From Pirellula sp. (GTDB lineage: Bacteria > Planctomycetota > Planctomycetia > Pirellulales > PNKZ01): DNA of 64,000 nt. Of the stretch, positions 54,473 to 63,838 are shown piece by piece. The stretch lies in contig PNKZ01000001.1 of the NCBI GenBank assembly GCA_013822735.1, positions 930,001-994,000 of the forward strand, read 5' to 3'. Every line of letters begins with the position of its first letter. Position 1 is the stretch's first letter. Under the pieces are notes generated by a model. The model worked only from the letters and a program-made list of their open reading frames with translations. It was not told the DNA's origin and made no database searches. The translations under genes and the position numbers were made by a program.

Positions 54473-55447
54473 ATGATGCTGCGTTCCGTTTGTTTCACCG
54501 CGCTCGCGTGCTTTGCTGCTCCGTTTGTTTCGCAATGCGCGGAGCCCGTGCCTGCTCAATCGCCCGGCTTCGAACGGGCCGGCATCGTCGCCGTGTGGGA
54601 GAAATACGCCGATCGGCTTACCTTCGGCCGAGGGCAAACCTTAGCGCTGCTCGACGACGGCTGCAAGCCGGGCCTGCCGGAGTGGAGCGCGAAGAACGGC
54701 GACGGCAAGCCGAAGACGCTGGTGATTTACGACGCGGTCGACGGCGACGACGACGCCAAGCACGAAGGACGCGGCTACCACGGGTCGACCATCGCCGGCC
54801 CGTCGTCGGTGAACTACGGCGGCAAGCGCGGCGTGGCGTATGAGAACCAGATTGCGATCGTGCGCAGCCTGGAGTGTTGTCATTGTAAGACGGCGGACGG
54901 CGTGCCGCTGGCTCGCGCCTTGCAATGGGTGATCGACAATCATGCGAAGTACAATATCACGACGGTGAACCTGGCGCCGGTCGACGACCAAGAACATGCC
55001 GAGCCGGTGCCGACCGATATCGACTCCAAACTTGCCCAACTCCGCAAACTCGGCGTTTGGGTGAGCGCTCCGGCCGGCAACCATAAGTTCACCGCGGGTA
55101 TCTCCTGGCCTGCGTGTCAGCCGAACTGTTTTGCCATCGGTGCGGTTTCTCCCAAGACAGACGTCGTCTATCTCGACCGGAGCCCAAAGATCGATCTGGT
55201 AGTGCCGGCCGCGGCGACGAGCTCTTCGAACGCCATCACGTGCGGCGCGGTAATGCTGCTGCGCGAAGCGATCGAAAAATCCGGCTATGATTGGAAAGCC
55301 GACGGCCCGACGCTGCCGGACGCGATGCTGAAGATTTTGCAAACGACCGGCGTGCCTGTGGACGACCCCGGCTCGAAGCAAACGTTTCGCCGGCTGGATC
55401 TCTTGGCGGCGATCGATTACGTGTTTGCCAACGGCAACACAAAATAG
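54473..55447 (+). CDS. Subtilase (S8) family secreted peptidase, atypical Ser motif
   Basis: A 324-residue protein, signal peptide MMLRSVCFTALACFAAPFVS. The S8 triad is readable as D61 in LALLDDGC, H103 in GRGYHGSTIAGP and Ser near 250 in AATSSSNAITCGAVMLL, with oxyanion Asn203. The Ser block lacks the usual GTSMAxPxVAG form, having Ala-Thr-Ser-Ser and no Pro after it, so activity needs testing. It lies 20 bases after the (alpha/alpha)6-like gene and is probably co-transcribed. Confidence 0.78.
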   Translation: MMLRSVCFTALACFAAPFVSQCAEPVPAQSPGFERAGIVAVWEKYADRLTFGRGQTLALLDDGCKPGLPEWSAKNGDGKPKTLVIYDAVDGDDDAKHEGRGYHGSTIAGPSSVNYGGKRGVAYENQIAIVRSLECCHCKTADGVPLARALQWVIDNHAKYNITTVNLAPVDDQEHAEPVPTDIDSKLAQLRKLGVWVSAPAGNHKFTAGISWPACQPNCFAIGAVSPKTDVVYLDRSPKIDLVVPAAATSSSNAITCGAVMLLREAIEKSGYDWKADGPTLPDAMLKILQTTGVPVDDPGSKQTFRRLDLLAAIDYVFANGNTK

Positions 55448-55454
55448 CGACTCA

Positions 55455-56480
55455 TCATCCGGCATTCAGCTCCGCCGGCGTCAGTTCGTTCCAAAGCGGC
55501 TTGCCCGCGAGATAGTGCTCGATGTTGTGCGTCACGATCTCCCAGAACCGCGGCACGAAGTGCGGACCCTTGTCGGACCCGGAAATGTGCGGCGTGAGAA
55601 TCACATTCGGCATTTGCCAGAGCGGATGTTCGGGCGGCAGCGGGTATTTGAAATGCGTGTCGAGCGCGGCGCCGGCGATGCGGCGGTCGGCGAGCGCGCG
55701 CAAGAGCGCCGCTTCGTTCACCAGCGGGCCGCGGGCTGGGTTAAGTAGAAATGCGGTCGGCTTCATGGCCGCAAACTCGCGCTCGCCGACGAGGCCGGTG
55801 TTCTGCGGGGTGATCGGCATCGAGAGGATCAGGAAGTCGAGGCCGGCGAGAAACTCCAGCTCCTGCCCGGTCGTGAACGAGCGATCCGGCAGCGTGCCGT
55901 CGGGGTCGCCGGTGCCGGGCACCGCGTACACGTCGTCGCCGCGCACGCCCACCGGCCTGCGCGTGAGCGTGTGGACGGTCAGCCCGAGCGCTTTGGAAAG
56001 CCGCGCCGTTTCGCGGCCGATGCCTCCGTAGCCCCAAATGCCCACGGTGCTCCCGCGAATCTCATGCTGGAAGCGCACGCCGGACGTATCCCACTTCGAC
56101 GCCTCCTGGTTGCGAATCAACTGCCGCAAGTCGCGCGCGAGGTTGATCATCATCGCCACGTTCCACTCGGCGATCGCCGTGTCGAACACGCCGCGGGCGT
56201 TCGCAGCGCGAATGCCGCGCTGCGGCAGGTTCTTGCCGTAGAGCTGCGCATAGCCGACGGACGAAATCTGCAAGAACCGCAATTGCGGCATCTCGGCGAG
56301 ATTCGTCGGCGGCAACGTGCAGACCAGCACCTCCGCATCTCGGGCCATCTCCTTCGGCAAAGGTTGCGGCGCGGCCATCAGCGCGAGCGGCTCGGTGCGA
56401 CTCACCCGCACGTCGGGCAAGGCTTCCAGGCGCGCGAGGCCCGCCGGATCGACTTTCGTTTGAACAATAACGTGCGGCAT
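55455..56480 (-). CDS. D-2-hydroxyacid dehydrogenase family protein
   Basis: A 341-residue member of the D-isomer-specific 2-hydroxyacid dehydrogenases (phosphoglycerate dehydrogenase/hydroxypyruvate reductase type). Nucleotide-binding WGYGGIGRETARLSKALG; catalytic Arg in LLNPARGPLVNEAAL and His in ILTPHISGSDKG. The exact substrate is not identifiable. It converges with the subtilase gene and starts 44 bases downstream of the enolase-superfamily gene on the same strand, across a hairpin. Confidence 0.88.
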   Translation of the reverse strand: MPHVIVQTKVDPAGLARLEALPDVRVSRTEPLALMAAPQPLPKEMARDAEVLVCTLPPTNLAEMPQLRFLQISSVGYAQLYGKNLPQRGIRAANARGVFDTAIAEWNVAMMINLARDLRQLIRNQEASKWDTSGVRFQHEIRGSTVGIWGYGGIGRETARLSKALGLTVHTLTRRPVGVRGDDVYAVPGTGDPDGTLPDRSFTTGQELEFLAGLDFLILSMPITPQNTGLVGEREFAAMKPTAFLLNPARGPLVNEAALLRALADRRIAGAALDTHFKYPLPPEHPLWQMPNVILTPHISGSDKGPHFVPRFWEIVTHNIEHYLAGKPLWNELTPAELNAG

Positions 56481-56488
56481 AGGAAATT

Positions 56489-56517
56489 ATTGTAGGGAAC
56501 GCCCTCCGTGGCGTTCC
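56489..56517 (+). repeat. ATTGTAGG-flanked hairpin, copy 2
   Basis: ATTGTAGG (56489-56496) followed by stem GGAACGCC/GGCGTTCC (56496-56503, 56510-56517) with loop CTCCGT. Same flank as copy 1 at 25538-25563, with wholly different stem bases. Confidence 0.78.
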
Positions 56518-56524
56518 GTGGTGG

Positions 56525-57736
56525 CTAGTCGGTAAGTATCTTCCCCGGCACGCTATTAAATTCCCCGCTCCCCGGCACAAACGGATACCGATTCTTGATC
56601 TCGTCGGTCAGCGTAACCCCCAGGCCCGGCTCTTCCGGCGGCAGCACGTCGCCGTCTTCAAAGCGGAAGTCCGTCGCAATGTCCGTGTGAATGGTTCCTA
56701 AGGCCGGGAGCACTTCGCAGATCACGCAGTTGCCCGTGGCGAAGGCCGTGTGCGTGTTCTGCATCAGCGCACCGCCCGCCCCGGCCGAGTGCGTGGCCAC
56801 GTGTTTCCCGCGACCCTCTAAGAGCGCCGACACGCGCATAAACTCCCCCAACCCGCCGGTGAACGCCGCATCCGGCTGGCCGATATCGAAACAATCGCGC
56901 TCCGCAAACACGCGCCATTCGTACATCGCCGTCAGGCACTCGCCGCCGGCAATCGGCACCGACGTCCCGCGACAAAGTTCCGAGTAGCTCCAAGGATCGG
57001 TGTAGTGCAGCGGCTCTTCGAAGAAGAACAGCCCTCCCGGCTCCACCGCTTTCATCACGGCCTGCGCGATCCCCAGATCCCAAGTAAATCGCGAGGCGTT
57101 CCCCATGTGGCCGTCGAGCATCAGCTTCACGTTCTGGCCTACGTGCTTCCGCGCAAACGCCACCTTGTCTCCTTCAAACTCCGCGGCTTCCACCGCCGTG
57201 CGCGGCGTGTAGCCCCCCTGCCCTTGCGTATAGCTTCCTGCCCCGAGTTTCACCCCGGTGAAGCCCAGGCCCAGGTAGAAGTCGAGCTTCCGCGCGAGTT
57301 CGCTTTGCGGATAGTTGCTCGGCCCCCCCGAGGCGTAGCAAGGCAACCGGTCATGCTTTTTGCCGCCGAGCAATTGATACACGGGCAGTCCGTACTCCTT
57401 CCCCTTCAAATCCCAAAGCGCCGCTTCGATGCCGTTGAGCACCGTGACGCCGAGCCCGACCCGACCCCAGAAATTTCCGGAGTGATACATCCGCTGCCAG
57501 AGCGTGGCGATATCGTCGGGCGATTGGCCGATCAGAATCGGCTTCATAAATTCGACGATCGGCGGCACCCCTTCCGGAAAAAAGTAGCCGGCATACGTCT
57601 CGCCGATGCCCACATGCTCCGTGTCGGTGACGATCTCGATGAAGGCCGCGCTGCGCCGCGGTCGCAAAGCGCAGATATACGGATCGTTGCTGTACGGACC
57701 GGTGAGTAACACCGTGCGAACGTCGGTGATGCGCAT
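56525..57736 (-). CDS. Mandelate racemase/muconate-lactonizing (enolase) superfamily enzyme
   Basis: A 403-residue enolase-superfamily protein. The N-terminal capping domain ends before GVKLGAGSY; metal ligands appear in LMLDGHMGN (Asp), FFEEPLHY (Glu) and GGECLTAM (Glu), and a His in THSAGAGG. The family includes sugar-acid dehydratases (gluconate, galactonate, fuconate), which would fit a sugar-acid role, but substrate is not determined. ATG 57736 (preceding LRITDVRTV-type homology) was chosen; a longer frame starts at 57820. Confidence 0.86.
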   Translation of the reverse strand: MRITDVRTVLLTGPYSNDPYICALRPRRSAAFIEIVTDTEHVGIGETYAGYFFPEGVPPIVEFMKPILIGQSPDDIATLWQRMYHSGNFWGRVGLGVTVLNGIEAALWDLKGKEYGLPVYQLLGGKKHDRLPCYASGGPSNYPQSELARKLDFYLGLGFTGVKLGAGSYTQGQGGYTPRTAVEAAEFEGDKVAFARKHVGQNVKLMLDGHMGNASRFTWDLGIAQAVMKAVEPGGLFFFEEPLHYTDPWSYSELCRGTSVPIAGGECLTAMYEWRVFAERDCFDIGQPDAAFTGGLGEFMRVSALLEGRGKHVATHSAGAGGALMQNTHTAFATGNCVICEVLPALGTIHTDIATDFRFEDGDVLPPEEPGLGVTLTDEIKNRYPFVPGSGEFNSVPGKILTD

Positions 57737-57941
57737 GGCGGTGAGCGATGTTGTGGGTGGGCGGTTTGCGAGGGGCGAGCGTGCGGCCCGTAGCGTCGCA
57801 CCTCGCGCCGTCGAACGCAAGTTTTTTGAAACGAAATCGGCCGCGGCTTTTGAGCCGCGGCTTTCGAACGGCCCCGCCTCGGGCTAAAGTGAAACGCGCT
57901 CCGTTGCACGTATTACGAAACCTCAACCAGCGGATACTCGA

Positions 57942-58556
57942 ATGATCATGTCGCTCTCGGCATTGTGCTTGGTCTGCTGCGCGGCGGAACCGGCGCCCGC
58001 GTTAGTGACGGTGCCGCAAGCCCCGGCTTGGCTCAAGCCGCATCCCGCCGCGGTCGCCAACATCCATCCGCCCGGCGAGGTCGATGTCCCGGCGCTCGTG
58101 CCGTTCATCGTGGCCGATCCCAAGTCGCTCCCCGGCATCGTCGTCGACGAAACGGAAGCCGTGCTCGTCGGCAGTTGGCAATATTCCACCCACACGCCGC
58201 CGTACGTCGGGCTCGGCTATATCCACGACCAAAAAGCCGGCAAAGGAACAAAGAGCGTCACGTTCACGCCTGATCTACCGCGTGCCGGTTGGTACGAAGT
58301 GCGCCTCGCCCATTGCTACAACGTCCGCCGCGCAACCACCACGCCGGTCACGATCCATCACGCCGACGGCGATACCACCGTCCGGATCAATCAGCAAGAG
58401 CCGTCGCCGCACGACAAACTCTTCCGCACGCTCGGCACGTTTCGCTTCGAGGCCGGCAAGTCGGGCTACGTGCGCATCGACACCGACGGCACCGAGCCGA
58501 ACAAGGTCGTCATCGCCGACGCCGTGCAATGGCTCGAGCGGCCGGCGAAACCATAG
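57942..58556 (+). CDS. Exported golvesin-like C-terminal domain protein
   Basis: A 204-residue protein with a short signal peptide or lipobox (MIMSLSALCLVCCAAEPAPA; LVCC may be a lipobox). The second half resembles the golvesin C-terminal / xanthan-lyase-like beta domain: IVVDETEAVLVGSW, YIHDQKAGKGTKSVTFTPDL and RAGWYEVRLAHCYNVRR. It is probably carbohydrate-associated. The next gene starts 51 bases downstream. Confidence 0.78.
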   Translation: MIMSLSALCLVCCAAEPAPALVTVPQAPAWLKPHPAAVANIHPPGEVDVPALVPFIVADPKSLPGIVVDETEAVLVGSWQYSTHTPPYVGLGYIHDQKAGKGTKSVTFTPDLPRAGWYEVRLAHCYNVRRATTTPVTIHHADGDTTVRINQQEPSPHDKLFRTLGTFRFEAGKSGYVRIDTDGTEPNKVVIADAVQWLERPAKP

Positions 58557-58607
58557 TTCTCACGTCGCAAGACACCTCGTTCCCATCGCACACTTCGGAA
58601 CCGCCCG

Positions 58608-59567
58608 ATGCCCGCCGCTCCCCTCCCCCGCGTCATGGCCGATGGTCCGCTGGCTCCCGCCGTGCTCGAACCCTTGGCAGGCCAAGTCGAGTGGCTCCCT
58701 TGGACCAACGAGCCGGGCACGGACTATGCCGACGTCGCGGCCGTCTACACGTACGGCCATCCGCATGTCGGCGGCGCGCTGCTCGATCGCTTGCCGAAGT
58801 GCCGCGTCGTCAGCAACTACGGCGTCGGCGTCGATCACATCGATCTGAAAGCCGCGGCGGCCCGCAACATTCCCGTCGGCAATACGCCGGGCATTCTCGA
58901 CGGCGCCACGGCCGACATGGGCTTCACGCTCTTGCTCGCCTCGGCCCGCCGCCTGATCGAAGGAGACACCTACGCCCGCTCGCCGCAGTTCACCACGTAC
59001 GATCCCGGCTACATGCTCGGCCGCGAAGTGCATGGCGCGACGCTCGGCATCCTCGGCATGGGGCGCATCGGCGCGCAGGTCGCCAAGCGAGCTCGCGGGT
59101 TCGACATGCGCGTCCTCTACCACAATCGCAACCGTCGGGCCGAGGTCGAAGCGTCGCTCGGCGTGGAGTACATGGCGCTAGACGTTCTGCTCGCCGCGAG
59201 CGACTACGTGATGCTCTGCTGCCCCCTCTCCGACGCCACGCGCGGCATCATCAACCGTGAGACCTTGGCGAAGATGAAGCCGACCGCCACGCTGGTGAAC
59301 ATCGCCCGAGGCCCGGTCGTCGACACCGCGGCACTCTACGAAGCCCTGGCCGAGCAGAAGATCGCGGGTGCCGGCCTCGACGTCACCGATCCCGAACCGC
59401 TCCCGCGCGACCATCCGCTCTTGAAGCTGCCGAACGTCGTGATCGCCCCGCACCTCGGCAGCGCCACGATCGAAACCCGCCGCAAGATGGCCGAACTCTC
59501 GGTCGCCAACTTGCTCGCAGGCTTGGCGGGTAAGGAACTGCCACATCGGGTCGCCCCCCCGGCGTAA
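58608..59567 (+). CDS. D-2-hydroxyacid dehydrogenase, glyoxylate/hydroxypyruvate reductase-like
   Basis: A 319-residue dehydrogenase. NAD(P)-binding LGMGRIGAQVAKRARGF at about residue 147; catalytic Arg in VNIARGPVVD, Glu in DVTDPEPL and His in IAPHLGSAT. Together with the sibling at 55.5 kb and the enolase-superfamily enzyme it suggests sugar-acid or glyoxylate metabolism, but the substrate is not proven. Converges with the small hypothetical gene after 15 bases. Confidence 0.88.
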   Translation: MPAAPLPRVMADGPLAPAVLEPLAGQVEWLPWTNEPGTDYADVAAVYTYGHPHVGGALLDRLPKCRVVSNYGVGVDHIDLKAAAARNIPVGNTPGILDGATADMGFTLLLASARRLIEGDTYARSPQFTTYDPGYMLGREVHGATLGILGMGRIGAQVAKRARGFDMRVLYHNRNRRAEVEASLGVEYMALDVLLAASDYVMLCCPLSDATRGIINRETLAKMKPTATLVNIARGPVVDTAALYEALAEQKIAGAGLDVTDPEPLPRDHPLLKLPNVVIAPHLGSATIETRRKMAELSVANLLAGLAGKELPHRVAPPA

Positions 59568-59582
59568 GTTCTTTCTTTGGGT

Positions 59583-59819
59583 TTAATCGTCCCAACTGCC
59601 CCAATGAACTGGGTGGTAACCGGCATCACGAATCGCATGAGAAAATGCCATTGCGTATTCGTCGGTGTCGAATTCAAACCAAAGTTCAATGCAATGCGAT
59701 TCTGGTGGCTGGTCTTCTGAATGAAGCACCCCGGAGTAGGAGTTCGCAATGCGGATAATCGCTTGATCGATCACTTTGTCTTTTGGCGGTTTATACTCGG
59801 CAGCAATAACGGTTTTCAT
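59583..59819 (-). CDS. Small hypothetical protein, low-GC
   Basis: A 78-residue protein (MKTVIAAEYKPPKDKVIDQA...) with no signal peptide and no recognised domain. The region is clearly lower in GC than the neighbours, and the ORF uses AT-rich codons, suggesting recent or foreign origin. It has a Trp/His-rich C-terminus (GYHPVHWGSWDD). Convergent with the gene before it. Confidence 0.55.
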   Translation of the reverse strand: MKTVIAAEYKPPKDKVIDQAIIRIANSYSGVLHSEDQPPESHCIELWFEFDTDEYAMAFSHAIRDAGYHPVHWGSWDD

Positions 59820-60005
59820 GCCGCAATATTAACTCCCGCGTATGGTTGCCGGAATAAATCAAATCTGCCACAATAGATGTAATCGCTCGGGCCCGTTCCG
59901 CCCCCCTTTGCCCCGCGATTCGGCTTGTCGAAATTCCCGGGTGCACCTCGGCCCTGTCGATGAGCTCCCGCCTTACCGCATCCCGCCGCAATCCATGAGT
60001 TCTCC

Positions 60006-63000
60006 ATGATGGTTTCGGACCTTCGTCTTCGCGTTGCGCTCGCTGCCCTGTGTGTCGCCTTGAGCATGGTCGCCGGCGTTGTTACTTCGCCCGTCGCCCA
60101 CGGCGTCGAGCCGTTGGCCCCCGGCACGGGTCCTGCCTCGCCGGTCGTCATGTGGGACTTCGATCCGGAAGAGGAAACGCCGCTCATCGCGGTCGGCGGC
60201 GTCCACCGCGATCTCCCCGGCCCGCGCCCGCCGCAGTATCCCGACTTCGATGCTTCGAACTCGGCCGTGAAGTTCGACGGCAGCGGCGCTCGCTTCACCT
60301 ACGCCGATACCAATAACAAAGGTCCGCTCGATTTCACCAACGGCGACGCCATCACGATCGAAGCCTGGGTGAAGACCGAGGAATTACGCGACGGCCAGAA
60401 CGTCTACATCATCGGCAAGGGGCGCACCAACGACCCCGGCTTCGAGCGCGACAACCAGAACTGGGCCTTGCGCCTCCGCGGTCAGGGGGGCAAGGCGTGC
60501 GTCAGCTTCCTTTTCGCCACGCCGCAAGTGGCCGGCGCCGAACGCTCCGACGCCCATTGGCATCGCTGGACCACGAAAGACGGCTTCAAGCCGGGCGCCG
60601 GCTGGCATCATATTGCCGCCACGTATCGCTTCGGCGAGCCGGAAAGCGTGCGCGGTTGGGTCGACGGCAAATCGCTCCCCGGCAGTTGGGACATGGGAGG
60701 CTCGACCAAGGAAGCCCCCGTCGTCGACAACGACGCCGTTTGGATCGGTTCCTCCATGGGAGGCAGCGCGGGCAACAGTTTCCGCGGCATGCTCGACCTC
60801 GTCGCCCTGCATCGCTCGGTGCTCGACGACAAGACGCTCTCCGCGCGCTTTCGCCGCGTCGGCGATGAGCCGGTCGTAAAGCTCGCGCCGGAAAAGATGC
60901 CGGACCTCGGTACGCTGCCGGCCGATCAGGTGACGGTGACGTTCCTAGAAGGAATGCCCGCCCATGAGCGCTGGCTCAACGAAGATGAGAAGTGGCCGGC
61001 GGAAACCATGCGCTGGTCAGGCGATGCGTTTCTGCTGCCGCGCTTGCCCGTGCGTTACGACGACTGGGGCATTCGCGAAAGCTGGAAAGCGCCGGTGCTC
61101 GTGCGCATGGCGGCCGACGTGAAGTTGCCCCCCGGCAAGCAAACGTTGCTTGTGCGCGCTCGCGCCTTGAGCCGGCTGTGGGTCGACGGCAAAGCGGTGG
61201 CCCGCACGAAGCCGATCTCCGGCTCCCCGAGCGGCGAAGAGCCGATCACGCCGGTCGCCGAACCCCCTGCCCCCGGCATGCGACGGGCCGGACATCGCGA
61301 ACAAGAACAAATTGTCGAAGTAGAGATCCCCAAAGTCGAAAACGGGGAGCAGCCGACGACGCGCATCGTCCTCGAGGCGTTGGCCGGCGGATCAAAGTTC
61401 CGCGCCGAGCCGGGCGAACTCTGCGTGGCGCTAAAGTCGGCCGACGGGAAGTCGTTCGCTGTGTTGCAACCTGCCGGCTTCTCTGGGCCCGAGCTTCCGC
61501 TCACCGACGCAGCCGTCGAGGTGAAGCTCGCAGAGATCGGGCAATCGCTCGGCAGCTACGACGACCAAACTCGTCGCACGGCCGCGGCGACGCAAGATGC
61601 CTTCTGGGCGCGACGTCACAAGATCGCAGCCGAATGGGCCAAGCAGAATCCGGCCCCGGCCGCACCGTCGAGTTCGACGAACACGAACCAGCCGATCGAC
61701 GCGTTCTTGGTCGACAAGATCGCCCGCGCCGAAGCGGCCGCGGCAGGCACGTCGCCCGACGAAGCGAAGCACTTCCACGAGAAGGTGCTGCCGATCCTTC
61801 GCAACGAATGCTTCCGCTGCCACGGTGAGAAAGATCAGGGAGGCCTCCGACTCGACTCCCGCGCCTTGGCGTTAAAGGCCGGCGATTCCGAACTGCCGGC
61901 GATCGTGCCGGGCAAGTCGTCGGCGAGTGAGTTGATGCGCCGCATTCGCCACGAAAGCGAAGACGAGCGGATGCCGCCGACCGGCAAGGGACTCACGGCC
62001 GAACAAGTCGACATCTTGGCGAAATGGATCGACTCGGGCGCCCCGTGGCCCGCACTGCCGCTCGCGCCCGAGCAAACGGCGCTTGCCCCCCTCGTCGACG
62101 ATGCCAAGTTCCTGCGACGCGCCTATCTCGACACGGTCGGCGTCCCGCCGACAGTCGATGAGGCCCGCGCGTTCCTGGCCGACAAATCGCCGACCAAGCG
62201 CACCGATCTGATCGATCACTTGTTGGCCGACGAGCGCTACGCTGATCATTGGATCAGCTACTGGCAAGATTTGCTGGCCGAGAACCCGACTTTGATCAAC
62301 GCCACGCAGAACAGCACCGGCCCGTTCCGCTGGTTCTTGCACGACGCGTTGCGCGACGACAAGCCGCTCGATCGGATGGTGACGGAGCTCGTGATGATGC
62401 GCGGCAGTCAACATGAAGGGGGCAGCGCCGGCTTCGGGCTGGCCGCCCAGAACGACGCACCGCTGGCCGCGAAGGCCCACGTGGTCGCCGGAGCGTTTCT
62501 GGCGCTCGAGCTGCAATGTGCCCGCTGCCACGACTCGCCATATCACAGCACGACGCAGCGCGACTTATACTCGCTCTCAGCCATGCTCACGCGCAAAGCG
62601 GTGACCGTGCCGAAGACGAGCAGCGTTCCGGCGGCGTTCTTCGAGAAGAAGGCCCGCGAGTCGCTCATTAAGGTGACGCTCAAGCCGGAAGAATCGATTC
62701 CGCCGAAATGGCCGTTTGCCGAAGTGACCGGCGCGGCCGACGATGAACTGCTCGACGCCTTGTGCGAAGAGCCGAAGGACACGCGGGAACGGTTTGCCGC
62801 GCTCGTGACGGCGCCGCAGAACACGCGCTTCTCGCAAGTGGTCGTGAATCGCATTTGGCGACGTCTGATGGGCTCGGGCATCGTGGAGCCGGCCAACGAT
62901 TGGGAAGGTCGCCGCGCGAGCCATCCGGAGCTGCTGCGTTGGCTGGCCAATGAACTCGTCGCCAACGACTATAGCCTCAAGCATGTCGCGCGCTTGATCA

Positions 63001-63809
63001 TGACCTCGGACGCATACCAGCGCGAAGCGGTGGGCGAGAATTTGAAGGCCGACGCCGATGCGCGGTTCTTCAATGCACCCGAACGTCGCCGACTTTCGGC
63101 CGAGCAAGTGGTCGACTCGTTCTTCGCGGCCGCCGGCGTGCCGATGGACGTGGAACTCATGACGCTCGATCCGGACGGACGCCGCCCGGCGAGCAACAGG
63201 AATTCGTTCGACAAGCCGCGCCGGTCTTGGATGATGGTGAGCTTGTCGAACGAGCGTGATCGCCCGAGCCTGACGTTGCCGCGAGCCGCGGCCGTGGCGG
63301 AAGTGCTGGAAACGTTCGGCTGGTCGGCCGCGCGGCAAGTGCCGAAGAACGATCGCGAGACGGCTCCCAACGTGCTCCAGCCTGGTGCGCTCGGGAATAG
63401 CTCGCTGGCGACGTCGCTGACGCGGGCCGCTTACCGTTCGCCGCTGGCCGAGCTGGCCGTCGATGCGAAGGAGCCGGGCGAGGTTGTCGATACCGTGTTC
63501 CTGCGGTTCTTGAGCCGGCAGCCGACGGACGCAGAACGAAAGTTGTTTGTCGCGGCGCTCAGCCCCGGCTTCGACGAACGTTTGACGCCGGCCGACGAGA
63601 TCAAGCTGCCGCCGCCGCCGGAACTGCTGCCGCGCGTCACCTGGTCGAACCATTTGCGTAACGAAGCGAACACCATTCAACAAGAATGGGAAAAGCGCAC
63701 ACGCGACGGGCCGCCGGTCGATCCGCGACTGAAGCCGCAGTGGCGCGAGACGTACGAAGACTTTGTTTGGAGCGTCGTGAACCTGCGCGAGTTTGTGTGG
63801 ATGCCTTAG
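60006..63809 (+). CDS. Exported LamG / planctomycete cytochrome / DUF1549 / DUF1553 protein
   Basis: A 1267-residue exported protein typical of planctomycetes. In order: signal peptide (1-35), LamG/concanavalin-like domain (about 80-270, with GAGWHHIAATYRF), a middle segment, a c-type heme motif CFRCHGE near 602 in the PSCyt1 domain, DUF1549 (about 695-905, with a second CxxCH motif CARCHDSPYH near 838) and DUF1553 (about 945-1225). These proteins are thought to act in periplasmic electron transfer or polymer degradation; role unproven. The next gene begins a Tat-signal protein, often DUF1501, the usual partner. Confidence 0.92.
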   Translation: MMVSDLRLRVALAALCVALSMVAGVVTSPVAHGVEPLAPGTGPASPVVMWDFDPEEETPLIAVGGVHRDLPGPRPPQYPDFDASNSAVKFDGSGARFTYADTNNKGPLDFTNGDAITIEAWVKTEELRDGQNVYIIGKGRTNDPGFERDNQNWALRLRGQGGKACVSFLFATPQVAGAERSDAHWHRWTTKDGFKPGAGWHHIAATYRFGEPESVRGWVDGKSLPGSWDMGGSTKEAPVVDNDAVWIGSSMGGSAGNSFRGMLDLVALHRSVLDDKTLSARFRRVGDEPVVKLAPEKMPDLGTLPADQVTVTFLEGMPAHERWLNEDEKWPAETMRWSGDAFLLPRLPVRYDDWGIRESWKAPVLVRMAADVKLPPGKQTLLVRARALSRLWVDGKAVARTKPISGSPSGEEPITPVAEPPAPGMRRAGHREQEQIVEVEIPKVENGEQPTTRIVLEALAGGSKFRAEPGELCVALKSADGKSFAVLQPAGFSGPELPLTDAAVEVKLAEIGQSLGSYDDQTRRTAAATQDAFWARRHKIAAEWAKQNPAPAAPSSSTNTNQPIDAFLVDKIARAEAAAAGTSPDEAKHFHEKVLPILRNECFRCHGEKDQGGLRLDSRALALKAGDSELPAIVPGKSSASELMRRIRHESEDERMPPTGKGLTAEQVDILAKWIDSGAPWPALPLAPEQTALAPLVDDAKFLRRAYLDTVGVPPTVDEARAFLADKSPTKRTDLIDHLLADERYADHWISYWQDLLAENPTLINATQNSTGPFRWFLHDALRDDKPLDRMVTELVMMRGSQHEGGSAGFGLAAQNDAPLAAKAHVVAGAFLALELQCARCHDSPYHSTTQRDLYSLSAMLTRKAVTVPKTSSVPAAFFEKKARESLIKVTLKPEESIPPKWPFAEVTGAADDELLDALCEEPKDTRERFAALVTAPQNTRFSQVVVNRIWRRLMGSGIVEPANDWEGRRASHPELLRWLANELVANDYSLKHVARLIMTSDAYQREAVGENLKADADARFFNAPERRRLSAEQVVDSFFAAAGVPMDVELMTLDPDGRRPASNRNSFDKPRRSWMMVSLSNERDRPSLTLPRAAAVAEVLETFGWSAARQVPKNDRETAPNVLQPGALGNSSLATSLTRAAYRSPLAELAVDAKEPGEVVDTVFLRFLSRQPTDAERKLFVAALSPGFDERLTPADEIKLPPPPELLPRVTWSNHLRNEANTIQQEWEKRTRDGPPVDPRLKPQWRETYEDFVWSVVNLREFVWMP

Positions 63810-63838
63810 GAAGTCGTTCGTTGCCCGGCCCGTCGTTT

